A stretch of 54,084 bases of DNA from Longimicrobium sp. (GCA_036387335.1 DASVTZ010000199.1:1-54084); one strand, 5' to 3'; shown: positions 1 through 8,878, numbered from the stretch's first letter. Numbers and translations are program-made. The notes: generated by a model from the letters alone, not told the origin.

Positions 1-442
1 CCAGCGCCGCCAGCACCACCATCGACCACCCGAGCGCCCACAGCACCGTGATGATGGTCACCTTGTAGTCGACGTTGAACTGCCATAGGAAGCGGCTGAT
101 CGTCAGCTCCAGGAACACCAGCCACAGGCCGCGCGTGAACAGGAAGCCCGAGAGCTGTGAAGTCGTGCGGTTGCGGCGCGCCAGGTACGCCGCGGTCCCG
201 GTGAGGAGGCAGAAGACCGGCGCGCAGAAGTGCGTGATCCAGCGCGTGAAGAAGAGCTGCGGCGTGGTCGTGGCCAGGTCCGTCGGGTTGATGGACGCGC
301 CGCCAAAGAAGTCGCGCGTGTGGTCGAGCGCCATGAGGATCATGATCACGCCGCGGACCACGTCCACCGAGTCGACCCGATGCCGCACCCGCGCGGCCGG
401 TATCGTGGGGGCCAACGGTACGGCCACTGATTGTGTTGTCAT
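1..442 (-). CDS. DUF1624 / heparan-alpha-glucosaminide N-acetyltransferase-like membrane protein (partial, 3' end outside window)
   Basis: The first 147 codons are present and the gene runs off the left edge. After a short cytoplasmic N-terminus the protein reads DVVRGVIMILMALDHTRDFF (about residues 25-44), the typical first helix of DUF1624 proteins, followed by hydrophobic stretches (FCAPVFCLLTGTAAYLA; GLWLVFLELTISRF). Members are multi-pass inner-membrane proteins related to the eukaryotic lysosomal heparan acetyltransferase; their bacterial substrates are mostly unknown, so only the family is called. It lies 86 bp downstream of, and in the same direction as, the MocR-type regulator gene. 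The start chosen is the only ATG before the conserved helix; no strong Shine-Dalgarno is visible. Confidence 0.85.
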   Translation of the reverse strand, partial: MTTQSVAVPLAPTIPAARVRHRVDSVDVVRGVIMILMALDHTRDFFGGASINPTDLATTTPQLFFTRWITHFCAPVFCLLTGTAAYLARRNRTTSQLSGFLFTRGLWLVFLELTISRFLWQFNVDYKVTIITVLWALGWSMVVLAAL

Positions 443-528
443 GGAGGGTTCCGGGTGGGGGCTCTGGAGCGGGTCTCTGCCACACCGACGAATGGGCGGC
501 GCGTGGACGGACAGGCGTGCCGCGTCGC

Positions 529-2124
529 TCAGGCTCGCGTGGCGGACCGGCGCTCCAGGTGCCCCTCGATCGCGCGCCCGAGCCGCCGCGCGCCATCCCA
601 GATCATCGCGTCCGAGCATCCCGCGTAGCCGAAGACGAGACCTCCCGGCGGGGCGGGATGTTCGTCGCCATGGAGAGCTGGCGTGCGGTAGGACGAGAGC
701 GGCGTGACGAACACTCCGGCGGCGTTCGCGGCATCCGACAGCTCTTCGTCGGTGACGCCGCCGGGCACGTCCGGGCGGAGCCAGCCGACGAGGTGCATCC
801 CGGCCGCGGCGGGGCGCAGGTCGAGCCAGCGGGAGAGGTGCGTGGCAGCGGCGGCGATCAGCGTCGCCTGGCGGGAGGCGTACACGAGGCGCATGCGGCG
901 CACGTGCCGGGTGTAGTGCCCCTCCTCGATGAAGTCGGCGAGCACCGCCTGCTCCACGGTCGCGGTGTGCCGGTCCGCCGCCGCCTTGGCCGCGGCAAAG
1001 GTGTCCACGAGCGCTTCGGGTACGATCACGTAGCCCAGCCGCAGGGAGGGGAAGAGGGTCTTGCTGAAGGTCCCCACGTACAGCACGCGGGCCGGCACGC
1101 CGCCGGCGGCGCTCCGCTCCGCATCCAGTCCCTGCAGCGATGCCAGGGGCCTGCCGACGTACCTGAACTCGCCGTCGTAGTCGTCCTCCACGATCCAGGC
1201 GCCCGCGCGTCCCGCCCAGTCGAGCAGCGCCAGCCGCCGCTGCATCGTCATGGTGGCGCCGAGCGGGAACTGGTACGACGGCGAGACGTAGGCGAGGCGC
1301 GCCGCGGGGTTCAGCGCCTCGCCCGCGGCGGTGTCGAGCCCGTCGCCGTCCACCGGCACGGGGACGATGGCCGCGCCCGCCGCCCGCAGCGTCTCGCGCG
1401 CGCCGAAGTAGCCGGGGTCCTCCAGCCACGCCGCCTCGCCGGGCTTGAGGAGCACACGCGCGACGAGGTCGAGCGCCTGCTGCGCGCCTGACGTCACGAT
1501 CACCTGGCGCGCCTCGCACCGCACGCCGCGCGAGAGGTTCACGTAGTCGGAGATGGCCTTGCGCAGCGGATCGTACCCCATCGGATAGCCGTACCCGAGA
1601 AGCCGCTCCGCCTCCTCGCCCGCCACCGCTCGCCAGCGCCGCGCCGCGATTCGCGCCCAGAGCCCCACCGGAAACAGGTCGAGCGCCGGCAGCCCGATGC
1701 GGAACGCGGACGTGCCGGTCGGCCCCTCCGGGCGCCTGGGGGGCGCGGTGACCACGTGCGATGCCGTGCTGGGCGGCGCGGGCGACGTGCGCCGGAGCGG
1801 CGAGCGGCGGGTGTGCAGCGCATCGTCCGGCAGCCCTTCGCGCACGAAGGTGCCCGAGCCCGTGCGCGCCTCCACGTACCCCTCCGCCCGCAGCTGGTCG
1901 AACGCGGCGGACACGGTGACGCGCGACACGCCCGTCTCCGTCGCCAGCGCGCGCGTGGAAGGGAGCCGCGAGCCGGCCGGCAGGCGCCCGCTCACGATCG
2001 CGGTGCGGATGGCGTTGTAGAGCTGCCGGTGAAGCGGATCGCGGTGCCCCGGATCGAGCACGATGAACGGCGTCGGGTGCCGCGACGCGCGCCGTGCCCT
2101 CCGTTTCTGGCTCTGCGCTGACAT
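529..2124 (-). CDS. MocR/PdxR-type transcriptional regulator: GntR winged helix fused to PLP aminotransferase fold
   Basis: 531 residues, normal for the MocR subfamily. Residues about 20-90 form a GntR-type winged helix (LHRQLYNAIRTAIVSGRLPA, then LPSTRALA and GSGTFV). The remainder is a fold-type I aminotransferase domain, with the PLP-binding lysine expected in the motif YVGTFSKTLFPSLRLGY and the DDYDGEFRY motif upstream of it. MocR proteins sense PLP or amino compounds and usually control a neighbouring operon; PdxR variants control PLP synthesis, but no pdx gene is visible here. The gene downstream on the same strand is the DUF1624 protein. Target and ligand are not known. Confidence 0.92.
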   Translation of the reverse strand: MSAQSQKRRARRASRHPTPFIVLDPGHRDPLHRQLYNAIRTAIVSGRLPAGSRLPSTRALATETGVSRVTVSAAFDQLRAEGYVEARTGSGTFVREGLPDDALHTRRSPLRRTSPAPPSTASHVVTAPPRRPEGPTGTSAFRIGLPALDLFPVGLWARIAARRWRAVAGEEAERLLGYGYPMGYDPLRKAISDYVNLSRGVRCEARQVIVTSGAQQALDLVARVLLKPGEAAWLEDPGYFGARETLRAAGAAIVPVPVDGDGLDTAAGEALNPAARLAYVSPSYQFPLGATMTMQRRLALLDWAGRAGAWIVEDDYDGEFRYVGRPLASLQGLDAERSAAGGVPARVLYVGTFSKTLFPSLRLGYVIVPEALVDTFAAAKAAADRHTATVEQAVLADFIEEGHYTRHVRRMRLVYASRQATLIAAAATHLSRWLDLRPAAAGMHLVGWLRPDVPGGVTDEELSDAANAAGVFVTPLSSYRTPALHGDEHPAPPGGLVFGYAGCSDAMIWDGARRLGRAIEGHLERRSATRA

Positions 2125-2352
2125 CGAAGGTGACCTGGGTTGCCGTCGTTCCGGAGCTGCCGACGCTTCAGCGCCGGGGCAGCGAGAATCGCCCCCGGCG
2201 CTGGGTAGTCGAACGCACGTTTGCGTGGCTGATGAAGTACCGGCGCCCCGTGCCGGCTACGAGAACATAGTGAGTTCCTCACGCGCCTGGAACCCGCGCG
2301 CCACGACCGGCCTGATGGCTCGCCGCCCGCGGCGCGCGTGAGACTTGCCCGA

Positions 2353-5013
2353 TCACTCCTGTCGAAGCGCCTCCATCGGGCGGACCCGGAGCACCTGGCG
2401 CGCGGGGCCGGCAGTGGCGAGGAGCGCGGCGGCGATCACGAGTGCCGCGACGCTGGGCACGAGCACGTGTTGCTGGCCGCGCATGATCTCACCGCCGGAG
2501 AGTCGCTCGATCAACGTGATGAGGGCGACTCCCACGGCCAGCCCGAGCGCGAGCTGGCGCGTGGAGCGCGAGAAGATGGTCTGCAGCACCTGGCGCCGCG
2601 TTGCGCCGAGCGCGGACCGGATGCCGATCTCGCGGTACCGGCGTGTGACGGCGAAGGACATCATCGCCGAGATCCCCGCGGCGGAGAGAAGGATCACGCT
2701 CAGCGCCACGAGACTTACCAGGACGACCCAGAACCTAACCCCGCCAGCGGTGTCGCCGCCGCGAAGCTCGACTGGGCCGGCGACGGTCATCGGGCGCCCC
2801 GGCGCTACTTCCGCGGCGATCTCCCACAGCCCCGGGACGAGGACGTCGGGGTCGATCCCCCGCGCGCGGACGGCGACGCTCACCGGCGCCGGCCCCAGCG
2901 CCGCCGGGAGATAGATGGCCGGCATCTGGAACTCCGCCTCCCTGCTCACGAAGAGATCGTCCACCACCCCGACGATCTCGAGCCAGGGGCCCGGCTGGAC
3001 GGTGTCGGCCGCGGCGGCCGGCGTGCTGCGCACCCGGCGTCCGAGGGCCGCTCCGCCCCCCAGGAAACGGCGGACGAAGGAGCGGCTCACGACCGCGGCC
3101 CCGCCGCCGGGCGCGTCGCCGGCCCCGAACGGCCGCCCCGCGAGCACCCGGGCGCCGAACACGGCGAAATAGTTGGGCGCTATACCGGTGGAGAGCACGA
3201 CGGCGGGTGCCGCGTCCGCCACCGTCACCCCGCCCTCGACCTCGATGCGCACGCTCTTGCCGGAGCGCGGGGGCGCCGAGGCATACGTCACGCCGAGCAC
3301 GCCCGGCTCCGTGGCGATCCGGCGGATCAGCTCGGCCTGGGCTTCGGCGAAGCTTTCGTCCGCCTGACTGGCGAGCGCCGCCCCGCCCGGGGCCGCATCC
3401 CGCTCGAGCCCGAGGACGAGCATCTCGTCGACCGGGAAGGTGGGCTCGGCGCGCGACGCCCGATACCCGTTCCAGGCGATCGCGACCACCGGCGGGAGCA
3501 CGGCCATCGCGACCGCGACCTGCATCACGATGAGCGCCGTCCAGGTGCTCCCGAGCTGCATGCCGGTGGCGCCGCCCATCTGGCGGAGCGTGGACTGCAG
3601 CCGCTGCCCGGTGGCCGCCAGCGCGGGGATGATGCCGACGATGAAGGCCGCGAGCACGGCGAGACCGAGGGCATACGCGATGGTGGACGCCGGGAGGCCG
3701 GGCTCGATCCAGTACGGAAAGGTTTCCGGGTGCATGGCGACGATCTGCCGGAACCCGGCGTTCGCGATCAGCAGCCCCGCCACCGCTGCGAGCGAGGAGA
3801 GCGCGAGCGCCTCCAGGAAGAGCTGCGTGACGATGCGCTGGCGGGTCGCGCCCAGCGCCGTGCGGACCGCGATCTCGGCCTGGCGAGACGCCGTGCGGGC
3901 GTAGACCAGCGCCGCCACGGTGACCGCGACCGCGGCCAGGACGAGGGCCGCGAAGATCTGCATCGTCCAGATGATCCAGGCCGGGTACTGGTGCACGTCC
4001 AGCACGGCGCGGGCGTACGGGCTGACGATGGGGCGGTAGGTGGCGTACGCCGCGGGGAGCTCGGGCGCGAGCCCCTTGCTCACCGTCCTCAGCTCGGCTT
4101 CGGCGGCCGCCATGGGAACCCCCGGGGCGAGCCGGCCGAAGATGGTCACCCGGGAGCCCTGGCCCGGGCCGCGGAGCGCGGGGTCGTTCCGGAGCGCCGT
4201 CCAGTAGCCGTGGTTGAACGGAAAGCGGAAGCCCTCGGGCATCACGCCCACGACGGTGTACGGGTTGCCGTCGAGGCGCACCTCGCGTCCCAAGACGCCA
4301 CGGTCCGCGCCGAAGTCCCGCCGCCACTCGTCGTGCCCGATCACCAGCACCGGGGGGGCTCCCGCAACCTCGTCGGACGCGAGGATCGGACGTCCGAGGA
4401 GGGGCTGCACCCGCGCCACGTCGAATCCGGACGCGGTCATCTCCGCCGCCCGTACTCCACCCGCCGTGCCGCCCGGAACGTGCAGGTAGCGATCGGCGTC
4501 GCGGAAGGCGGACAGCTGCAGCACGGACCGTTGGCTCCCCCTCCAGCTTTCCAGGTCGAAGAGGGTCGTGCAGAAGCAGTCGTCGCCCCCCGCTTCCAGG
4601 TAGTCGAGCGCGACGATCCGGTCGCCCTCGTCGAGCGGGGGGACCGAGTAGTAGAACGTCATGAAGCTGAAGAATCCCGTCGCGATGGCGACGCCGACGG
4701 CCATCCCGAGCGTGCCGGTAACGGAGAGCGCGGGGTGCTTCGCCAGCATGCGCAGGGCGAGCTTTACGTCGGGCGTCAGCCCGATCACCGGCGCAAACCA
4801 GCGCGCGTCGCGCACCTCTTCGCGGAAGCGCTCGCGTGCGCCGAAGGTCAGCGCCGCCTGCCGCCTCGCGGCTTCCGGGGTCATCCCGGCGCGGAGGTTG
4901 TTCCGCGTCTCCATCTCGAGGTGGAAGGCGAACTCCTCCTCCAGCTCGCGCTCCACCTCTTCCCGGCGGAGGAGCACCCGCAGCCGGTTCCTCCATCGCG
5001 TGATCCACTCCAT
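2353..5013 (-). CDS. ADOP-family ABC transporter permease (MacB/FtsX type)
   Basis: 886 residues with the ADOP layout: a short N-terminal permease-prefix segment (WRNRLRVLLRREEVERELEE, residues about 6-25, then EEFAFHLEMET), a first transmembrane helix, a MacB-like periplasmic domain, an FtsX block of three helices (about residues 340-470), a second periplasmic domain, and a final FtsX block (about 780-880). Such permeases are tandem FtsX-domain proteins common in Acidobacteria and Gemmatimonadota, usually without a cognate ATPase gene beside them, as here. The PadR gene ends 15 bp upstream, so the two are almost certainly co-transcribed. The start ATG is preceded by GGGAGAGGG. The exported substrate cannot be deduced. 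Confidence 0.93.
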   Translation of the reverse strand: MEWITRWRNRLRVLLRREEVERELEEEFAFHLEMETRNNLRAGMTPEAARRQAALTFGARERFREEVRDARWFAPVIGLTPDVKLALRMLAKHPALSVTGTLGMAVGVAIATGFFSFMTFYYSVPPLDEGDRIVALDYLEAGGDDCFCTTLFDLESWRGSQRSVLQLSAFRDADRYLHVPGGTAGGVRAAEMTASGFDVARVQPLLGRPILASDEVAGAPPVLVIGHDEWRRDFGADRGVLGREVRLDGNPYTVVGVMPEGFRFPFNHGYWTALRNDPALRGPGQGSRVTIFGRLAPGVPMAAAEAELRTVSKGLAPELPAAYATYRPIVSPYARAVLDVHQYPAWIIWTMQIFAALVLAAVAVTVAALVYARTASRQAEIAVRTALGATRQRIVTQLFLEALALSSLAAVAGLLIANAGFRQIVAMHPETFPYWIEPGLPASTIAYALGLAVLAAFIVGIIPALAATGQRLQSTLRQMGGATGMQLGSTWTALIVMQVAVAMAVLPPVVAIAWNGYRASRAEPTFPVDEMLVLGLERDAAPGGAALASQADESFAEAQAELIRRIATEPGVLGVTYASAPPRSGKSVRIEVEGGVTVADAAPAVVLSTGIAPNYFAVFGARVLAGRPFGAGDAPGGGAAVVSRSFVRRFLGGGAALGRRVRSTPAAAADTVQPGPWLEIVGVVDDLFVSREAEFQMPAIYLPAALGPAPVSVAVRARGIDPDVLVPGLWEIAAEVAPGRPMTVAGPVELRGGDTAGGVRFWVVLVSLVALSVILLSAAGISAMMSFAVTRRYREIGIRSALGATRRQVLQTIFSRSTRQLALGLAVGVALITLIERLSGGEIMRGQQHVLVPSVAALVIAAALLATAGPARQVLRVRPMEALRQE

Positions 5014-5028
5014 GTGGCCCTCTCCCGA

Positions 5029-5364
5029 TCAGGTGGTGCGCAGGATGGCGTCCATCATCCGCACGTACTCTTGCCAGCTCCGCGACTCGTCTCCGAGTGC
5101 GCCGCGGCCAGCCGTGGTCAGCTTGTAGTACTTGGCCCGGCGGTTCTCCTCGGTGACGCCCCATTCACTCGCCAGCAGCCCACGTTCTTCCAGGCGCTGG
5201 AGCGCCGGGTAGAGTGATCCCGCTCCCACGCGCAGCGCATCGCCAGAGAGCTGCTCCAGGCGGTGTGCGATCGACCACCCGTGCATGGGCTCCAGCGAAA
5301 GCGCCTTCAGGATCAGGAGGTCGAGCGTACCTCGAAGGATGTCGTTGGATGCGTGCGGTGGCAT
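5029..5364 (-). CDS. PadR-family transcriptional regulator
   Basis: 111 residues from the ATG at 5364. The protein is a single PadR winged helix: LRGTLDLLILKALSLEPMHG (helices 1-2), then GSLYPALQRLEERGLL (recognition helix region) and the wing KYYKLTTAGR. An upstream in-frame TTG at 5400 would place the start inside the promoter, so the ATG is preferred. The gene is followed 15 bp later by the ADOP permease, a standard PadR-ADOP pair. PadR proteins are usually ligand-released repressors. Two inverted repeats over the promoter (5382-5398 and 5413-5429) point to autoregulation. Confidence 0.92.
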   Translation of the reverse strand: MPPHASNDILRGTLDLLILKALSLEPMHGWSIAHRLEQLSGDALRVGAGSLYPALQRLEERGLLASEWGVTEENRRAKYYKLTTAGRGALGDESRSWQEYVRMMDAILRTT

Positions 5365-5381
5365 TTGGCTCTCGGGAAGTA

Positions 5382-5429
5382 GTATCGGGTTCCGATACAA
5401 ATAAGTTTCGTTGTATCGAAAGTCAATAC
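5382..5429 (-). promoter_or_regulatory. Promoter and twin PadR operator upstream of the PadR-ADOP operon
   Basis: On the minus strand TTGACT (5426-5421) is followed after 17 bp by TATTTG (5403-5398), a plausible though weak -10. A perfect palindrome GTATCGG-GTT-CCGATAC lies at 5382-5398, over the end of the -10 and the expected start of transcription. A second copy with one mismatch, GTATCGA-AAG-TCAATAC, lies at 5413-5429 over the -35. Both have 7-3-7 geometry and their centres are 31 bp apart, about three helical turns. The palindromes are seen directly; their use by this PadR is inferred. Confidence 0.6.
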
Positions 5430-5514
5430 CAGCGTGCTGGGGCGTGCGTGCTGGGAATCAGCGGCCGGTGGGCACGCGGCTCATCGCTCCAGGGACATCA
5501 GGTGCCGCCGGACC

Positions 5515-5865
5515 TCAGATGACGCGGCGTACGGCGGCCGTGGCGGGGTCTCCCGTGTTCGGGGTGCCGGTGGGCTCGATCAGCAGCAGCTTTACCTCCT
5601 CCCGCGCCACCGGGCGATGCTCCACACCCCTGGGCACGACGAACAGTTCTCCCGGCCCCAGCGACACGCTGCGGTCCCGCATCTCGATGACGAGATTCCC
5701 CTCGAGGACCAGGAAGAAGTCGTCCGCGTCGTCGTGCCTGTGCCACACGAACTCCCCGTGCAGCCTGGCCACCATCACGTCGTGCCCGTCGAACTCGGCC
5801 ACCGTGCGGGGCTGCCAGTGCTCGGTGAAGCTGGCCAGCTTCGCGGCGAGGTTCACGACGTCCAT
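5515..5865 (-). CDS. Cupin-domain protein
   Basis: 116 residues from the ATG at 5865, which has GGGAG eight bases upstream; reading further upstream adds a non-conserved extension. It is a single small cupin barrel: the first metal-binding motif is GEFVWHRHDDADDFFLVLEG (residues about 37-56; two His and downstream Glu/Asp candidates), and the second motif includes GELFVVPRGVEHRPVA with its histidine. Stand-alone cupins of this size bind a metal and a small ligand, or are simple dioxygenases or isomerases; no substrate can be assigned. It sits upstream of the PadR promoter on the same strand and divergent from the sigma-factor gene. Confidence 0.85.
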   Translation of the reverse strand: MDVVNLAAKLASFTEHWQPRTVAEFDGHDVMVARLHGEFVWHRHDDADDFFLVLEGNLVIEMRDRSVSLGPGELFVVPRGVEHRPVAREEVKLLLIEPTGTPNTGDPATAAVRRVI

Positions 5866-6009
5866 GTTTCGATCTCCCGTTTTGTGATGGCAAAGTGGAC
5901 TGGTGCGGCGTAGCCAGATTGGCGCTGGCCGTGATGCCACCTGGTCACTAGATATGACACCGGGCGCGGCTACCGCGCGGCCTCACGTGTCACCCGCGAC
6001 TCACTCCCG

Positions 6010-6831
6010 ATGCTTCCCGCACCCGCCGCGCATCCGGTCCGAGTTTTCACGCCAGCGCACGACGTGGCCGACGCCGTATCCGTGGCGTTTCGCGAGCAGT
6101 GGAGCCAGATCGTCGCGACGCTCAACCGCATCACGGGCGATTGGGACCTGGCGGAGGAGTGCGCGCAGGACGCGTTCGCGAAGGCGATCGAGCGCTGGCC
6201 GGCGGATGGGGTGCCGCGACGCCCCGGCGCCTGGCTCACCACGACGGCCCGCAACCGCGCCATCGACCGGCGCCGCCGCGACGCACTCGGCAAGGACAAG
6301 CATGAGCAGGCGATGCGGCTCTGGCACCTGGACGAGCCCGCGAGCCCGCCCGACGATTGGGAGCCGCATGCCATCCCCGACGACCGGCTGCGCCTGATCT
6401 TCGCCTGCTGCCATCCGGCGCTGCCGCGGGAGACGGGCGTGGCGCTGGCGCTGCGCGCGGTCGCGGGACTGAGCACCAGCGCCATCGCGCGCGCGTTCCG
6501 CGTTTCCGAGATGACGATGTCGAAGCGCCTGGTGCGAGCCAAGAACAGGATACGCAACGCGCCCCTCGCCTTCAGCGTCCCCGCCGCCCACCTGCTGCCC
6601 GGGCGTGCCGAGGCCGTGCGCGACGTCCTGCGCCTGATGTTCGATGAAGCGCATGCCGCCGGCGACCTGCGCCGCGAGGCGATCCGCCTGACGCGCATGC
6701 TCGTCGAGTTGATGCCGCACGACGCCGAAGCCAGGCGCCTACTCGCGCAGATGCTGCTCCACGAGAAAACGCCACAGAGAACCTCCGTGGCTTTCTCCTC
6801 ATCTTCGCGTGCTCTGTGTGAGGTCAGCTAG
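6010..6831 (+). pseudogene. ECF sigma factor (SigJ/DUF6596 type), 3'-truncated
   Basis: The 273-residue product has the ECF sigma2 region (AEECAQDAFAKAIERW, about residues 51-66; RPGAWLTTTARNRAIDRRRR, about 73-92), the sigma4 helix-turn-helix (GLSTSAIARAFRVSEMTMSK, about 154-173) and the first part of a DUF6596 domain (AAHLLPGRAEAVRDVLRLMF). Family members run to about 400-420 residues, with a TPR-like C-terminal domain after the LLAxMLLH motif. Here similarity stops at exactly that motif, and the last ~20 codons come from a hairpin-forming element (6763-6797). The C-terminal domain regulates activity in this family, so the protein is either dead or unregulated. The DinB gene converges on it 15 bp away. 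Confidence 0.8.
6763..6820. repeat. Hairpin-forming interspersed element that ends the sigma-factor gene
   Basis: GAGAAA-(ac)-GCCAC at 6763-6775 pairs with GTGGCTTTCTC at 6787-6797, and a nested CACAGAG (6773-6779) can pair with CTCTGTG (6812-6818). This AT-richer segment starts at the point where sigma-factor similarity ends. It looks like a small palindromic interspersed repeat or the scar of one. No second copy was seen in this window. Confidence 0.5.
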
Positions 6832-6846
6832 GCCACGCGTGGTACT

Positions 6847-7302
6847 TCATCCGTCGCGGGCGTACACGATGTAATCGGTGGCCGCCGGAGTGCCGCCGCC
6901 CGCACGGGTAAGCGCGGCGATCTGGCCGCGATGGTAGCTCCCGTGCAGCGCCACGTGCGTCAGGATCTCGGCGACCGTGTTCTGGAAAGTCAGGCCGGCA
7001 CTGTTGCGGTACTCCACCACGCGCTCCAATTCGTCCTGCGCGCCCGCGGCGATCCGGCGCAGCACCGCGATGCTGTCGCCCGCGAGCGTCTCCGCGTCTG
7101 GGAGCGAGAGGTCGGGCCAGACGGGGTGCGCCGGCGTGCGACCCTCCAGGCGCGACAGCCACACGTGCTCGGCCGCCGCCACGTGCGCGTACAGGCGGAC
7201 GGCCCGCGCCCGCTCGTCTCCATCGGGCAGGGCATCGATCGCGGCGCGGGCGCGCGTGTCGGCCCAGGCGGCGTGGTCCATCAGCGAAAGCAGCACGGAC
7301 AT
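6847..7302 (-). CDS. DinB-family four-helix protein (1)
   Basis: 151 residues, typical for DinB/YfiT-like putative metalloenzymes. The three-histidine metal site is visible: AHVAAAEHVWLSRLEG (about residues 39-54) and HGSYHRGQIAAL in the last third. The family includes thiol S-transferases acting on bacillithiol, mycothiol or glutathione, and DNA-damage-induced proteins; the substrate here is unknown. SD GGAG lies before the ATG. It is the last gene of a three-gene minus-strand group with a second DinB protein and an alpha/beta hydrolase, divergent from a TetR regulator. Confidence 0.85.
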   Translation of the reverse strand: MSVLLSLMDHAAWADTRARAAIDALPDGDERARAVRLYAHVAAAEHVWLSRLEGRTPAHPVWPDLSLPDAETLAGDSIAVLRRIAAGAQDELERVVEYRNSAGLTFQNTVAEILTHVALHGSYHRGQIAALTRAGGGTPAATDYIVYARDG

Positions 7303-7341
7303 GGGATGAGCTCCGGGTGGCGTTTCAGGATCGGCGGCCGT

Positions 7342-7866
7342 TCACCGGTCCATGATGGTGAGATACTCCCTCCACGGTCCGACCTCGTCGCGGTACTGCC
7401 GCGCCATCACCCGCGCGATCTGCGCGATGTGGCCGTGGTCGTGCGCGGTCCAGGTGGCGAGAAGCTGGCGCAGCGTGACGGTGCCCAGCGCGGGATGTTC
7501 TCCCGTGAGCGCGAGATGCGCGTCCGTCAGGCGCCACCCGGCGAGCGTGGCGAGGTTCCGAGTGCGGAGCGTGGCGAATTCGTCCAGCAGGTCCGCGAGC
7601 GGCCTGTCCTGGCTCGCCCGGAGCTGCGCGAAGCGGTCGAACGGGGTGAAGCGCCGCTCCGGCCCCTGGGTGAGGATGATGCGCGCCCGCTCGACCCAAT
7701 CGGTGCGCTCCCCGTGGACCAGGTGCCCGACGACCACGTACGGGCTCCACGTGTCCGGCCCTTCATCGGCTCTGATCCAATCATCGGAAAGGCCGCCGAG
7801 CATCGCGCGCAGCACGTGCGGCGTCCGCTCCAGGATGGCGGTGGCGGCGGTGAGGTCGAACTCCAT
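7342..7866 (-). CDS. DinB-superfamily protein (2)
   Basis: 174 residues. The DinB_2-type pattern is visible: WSPYVVVGHLVHGERTDWVE (residues about 40-59), a first histidine helix, and WTAHDHGHIAQIARVMARQY near the C-terminus, where the HDxGH cluster supplies the metal ligands. It differs clearly from the neighbouring DinB protein, so the pair is not a recent duplication. It starts 28 bp after the hydrolase stop and ends 39 bp before the next DinB gene, consistent with one operon. The catalytic role is unknown. Confidence 0.82.
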   Translation of the reverse strand: MEFDLTAATAILERTPHVLRAMLGGLSDDWIRADEGPDTWSPYVVVGHLVHGERTDWVERARIILTQGPERRFTPFDRFAQLRASQDRPLADLLDEFATLRTRNLATLAGWRLTDAHLALTGEHPALGTVTLRQLLATWTAHDHGHIAQIARVMARQYRDEVGPWREYLTIMDR

Positions 7867-7894
7867 GATCGTCGGATGATGGGAAGGGTTGAGC

Positions 7895-8794
7895 TCAGTC
7901 GCCCGCGAGCGCGTCGGCCCGCGCGGGCGCCGGATGTGCGTCGCGGGCGAGCAGGAACTCCGAGATCCGGTCCAGCGCCGCGGGTGACTTTAGGATCCGG
8001 TTGTGGCCCTCGCCGGGCATCGGCACCAGCACGCTCCCGCGCCACGCCCTGGAGATCGCCTCGGCGTGCGCGAACGGCACCTCAGTGTCCGCCGGATCGT
8101 GCAGGATGAGCCCGGGGACCCCCAGCCGCACCGCCGCCCGGTCCGCGTCGAACTCGGCGATCCCGCGGCCGACGATGGAGACCAGGTGCCGCTCCATCCC
8201 GGCCGCGCGGCGCTCGTGCAGGCCGATGAAGTGGCGCAGCTTCTCCAGGAAGTAGGCAGGTCCGGTCGGTGGCGCAATGAGCACCGCGCGCCTTGCATCG
8301 AGCCCGGCGTCGAGCGACAGGATCGCGGCCGCGCCGCCGAAGGAGTGCCCGATCACCGCGCTCAGCGGGCCGACGCGGGCGCCCATCTCCGGCAGGATCT
8401 TCATCCACACCGCGAGCGAGGTGCGCCGCCCCGCGGATGCCCCGTGCGCGGGCATGTCGAAAGCGATCGCGCGCATCCCGTCCGCCGCCAGGCGTGCGCC
8501 GATCGCCGCCATGTCCGCGGCGCGGCCGCTCCAACCGTGGACCAGGAGCACCGTCGGCCCGTCTTCTCCCCAGATCCAACCGACCAGGCGCTCGCCGTCG
8601 AACTCCATCCTCACCTCGCGCGGCTGCACGCCGCCGACGGCCTGCGGAGTGGCGGGGCGCTTCTTTGGCGTGAGGAAGAGGCGAGCGGCCTGCCGCTCCG
8701 CGACGCCGGGCAGCAGGTGGCCCGCGACACGGAACCAGGCTCTGAGCAGGCGGACCCCGAGGGGAAAGGCGGGCATCGCACGTCTGGTTGGCAT
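7895..8794 (-). CDS. Alpha/beta hydrolase
   Basis: 299 residues from the ATG at 8794, chosen because AGAGGAGAG lies just upstream of it; a GTG at 8809 is less likely. It has an alpha/beta-hydrolase fold with oxyanion motif LLVHGWSG (about residues 83-90), nucleophile in GHSFGG (Ser about 151), acid in LILHDPADTEVPF and catalytic His in GEGHNRI. An N-terminal extension of about 60 residues precedes the core and contains a hydrophobic helix (FPLGVRLLRAWFRVAGHLL), possibly a membrane association. It is probably the first gene of an operon with the two DinB proteins and is divergent from a TetR regulator that may control it. Confidence 0.87.
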   Translation of the reverse strand: MPTRRAMPAFPLGVRLLRAWFRVAGHLLPGVAERQAARLFLTPKKRPATPQAVGGVQPREVRMEFDGERLVGWIWGEDGPTVLLVHGWSGRAADMAAIGARLAADGMRAIAFDMPAHGASAGRRTSLAVWMKILPEMGARVGPLSAVIGHSFGGAAAILSLDAGLDARRAVLIAPPTGPAYFLEKLRHFIGLHERRAAGMERHLVSIVGRGIAEFDADRAAVRLGVPGLILHDPADTEVPFAHAEAISRAWRGSVLVPMPGEGHNRILKSPAALDRISEFLLARDAHPAPARADALAGD

Positions 8795-8826
8795 CGGCTC
8801 TCCTCTCACGGGTGTGCCGGAATAAA

Positions 8827-8868
8827 ACGATCGGTCGTGCTATTTCGCAAGAGGGGCGTTCGTGCTAT
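8827..8868. promoter_or_regulatory. Candidate TetR operator in the hydrolase/TetR divergent intergenic
   Basis: The 84-bp divergent spacer holds an inverted repeat ACGA-TCGG-TCGT (8827-8838) and two direct copies of TCGTGCTAT (8835-8843 and 8860-8868) spaced 25 bp apart. Divergent TetR-type regulators usually bind such repeats in the shared promoter. The repeats are seen directly; binding is inferred. Confidence 0.45.
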
Positions 8869-8878
8869 CGTTGGAACC

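Noticed and set aside
2338-5217. Long plus-strand open frame antisense to the ADOP permease
   Set aside because: Low-complexity translation; the permease on the other strand is clearly real.
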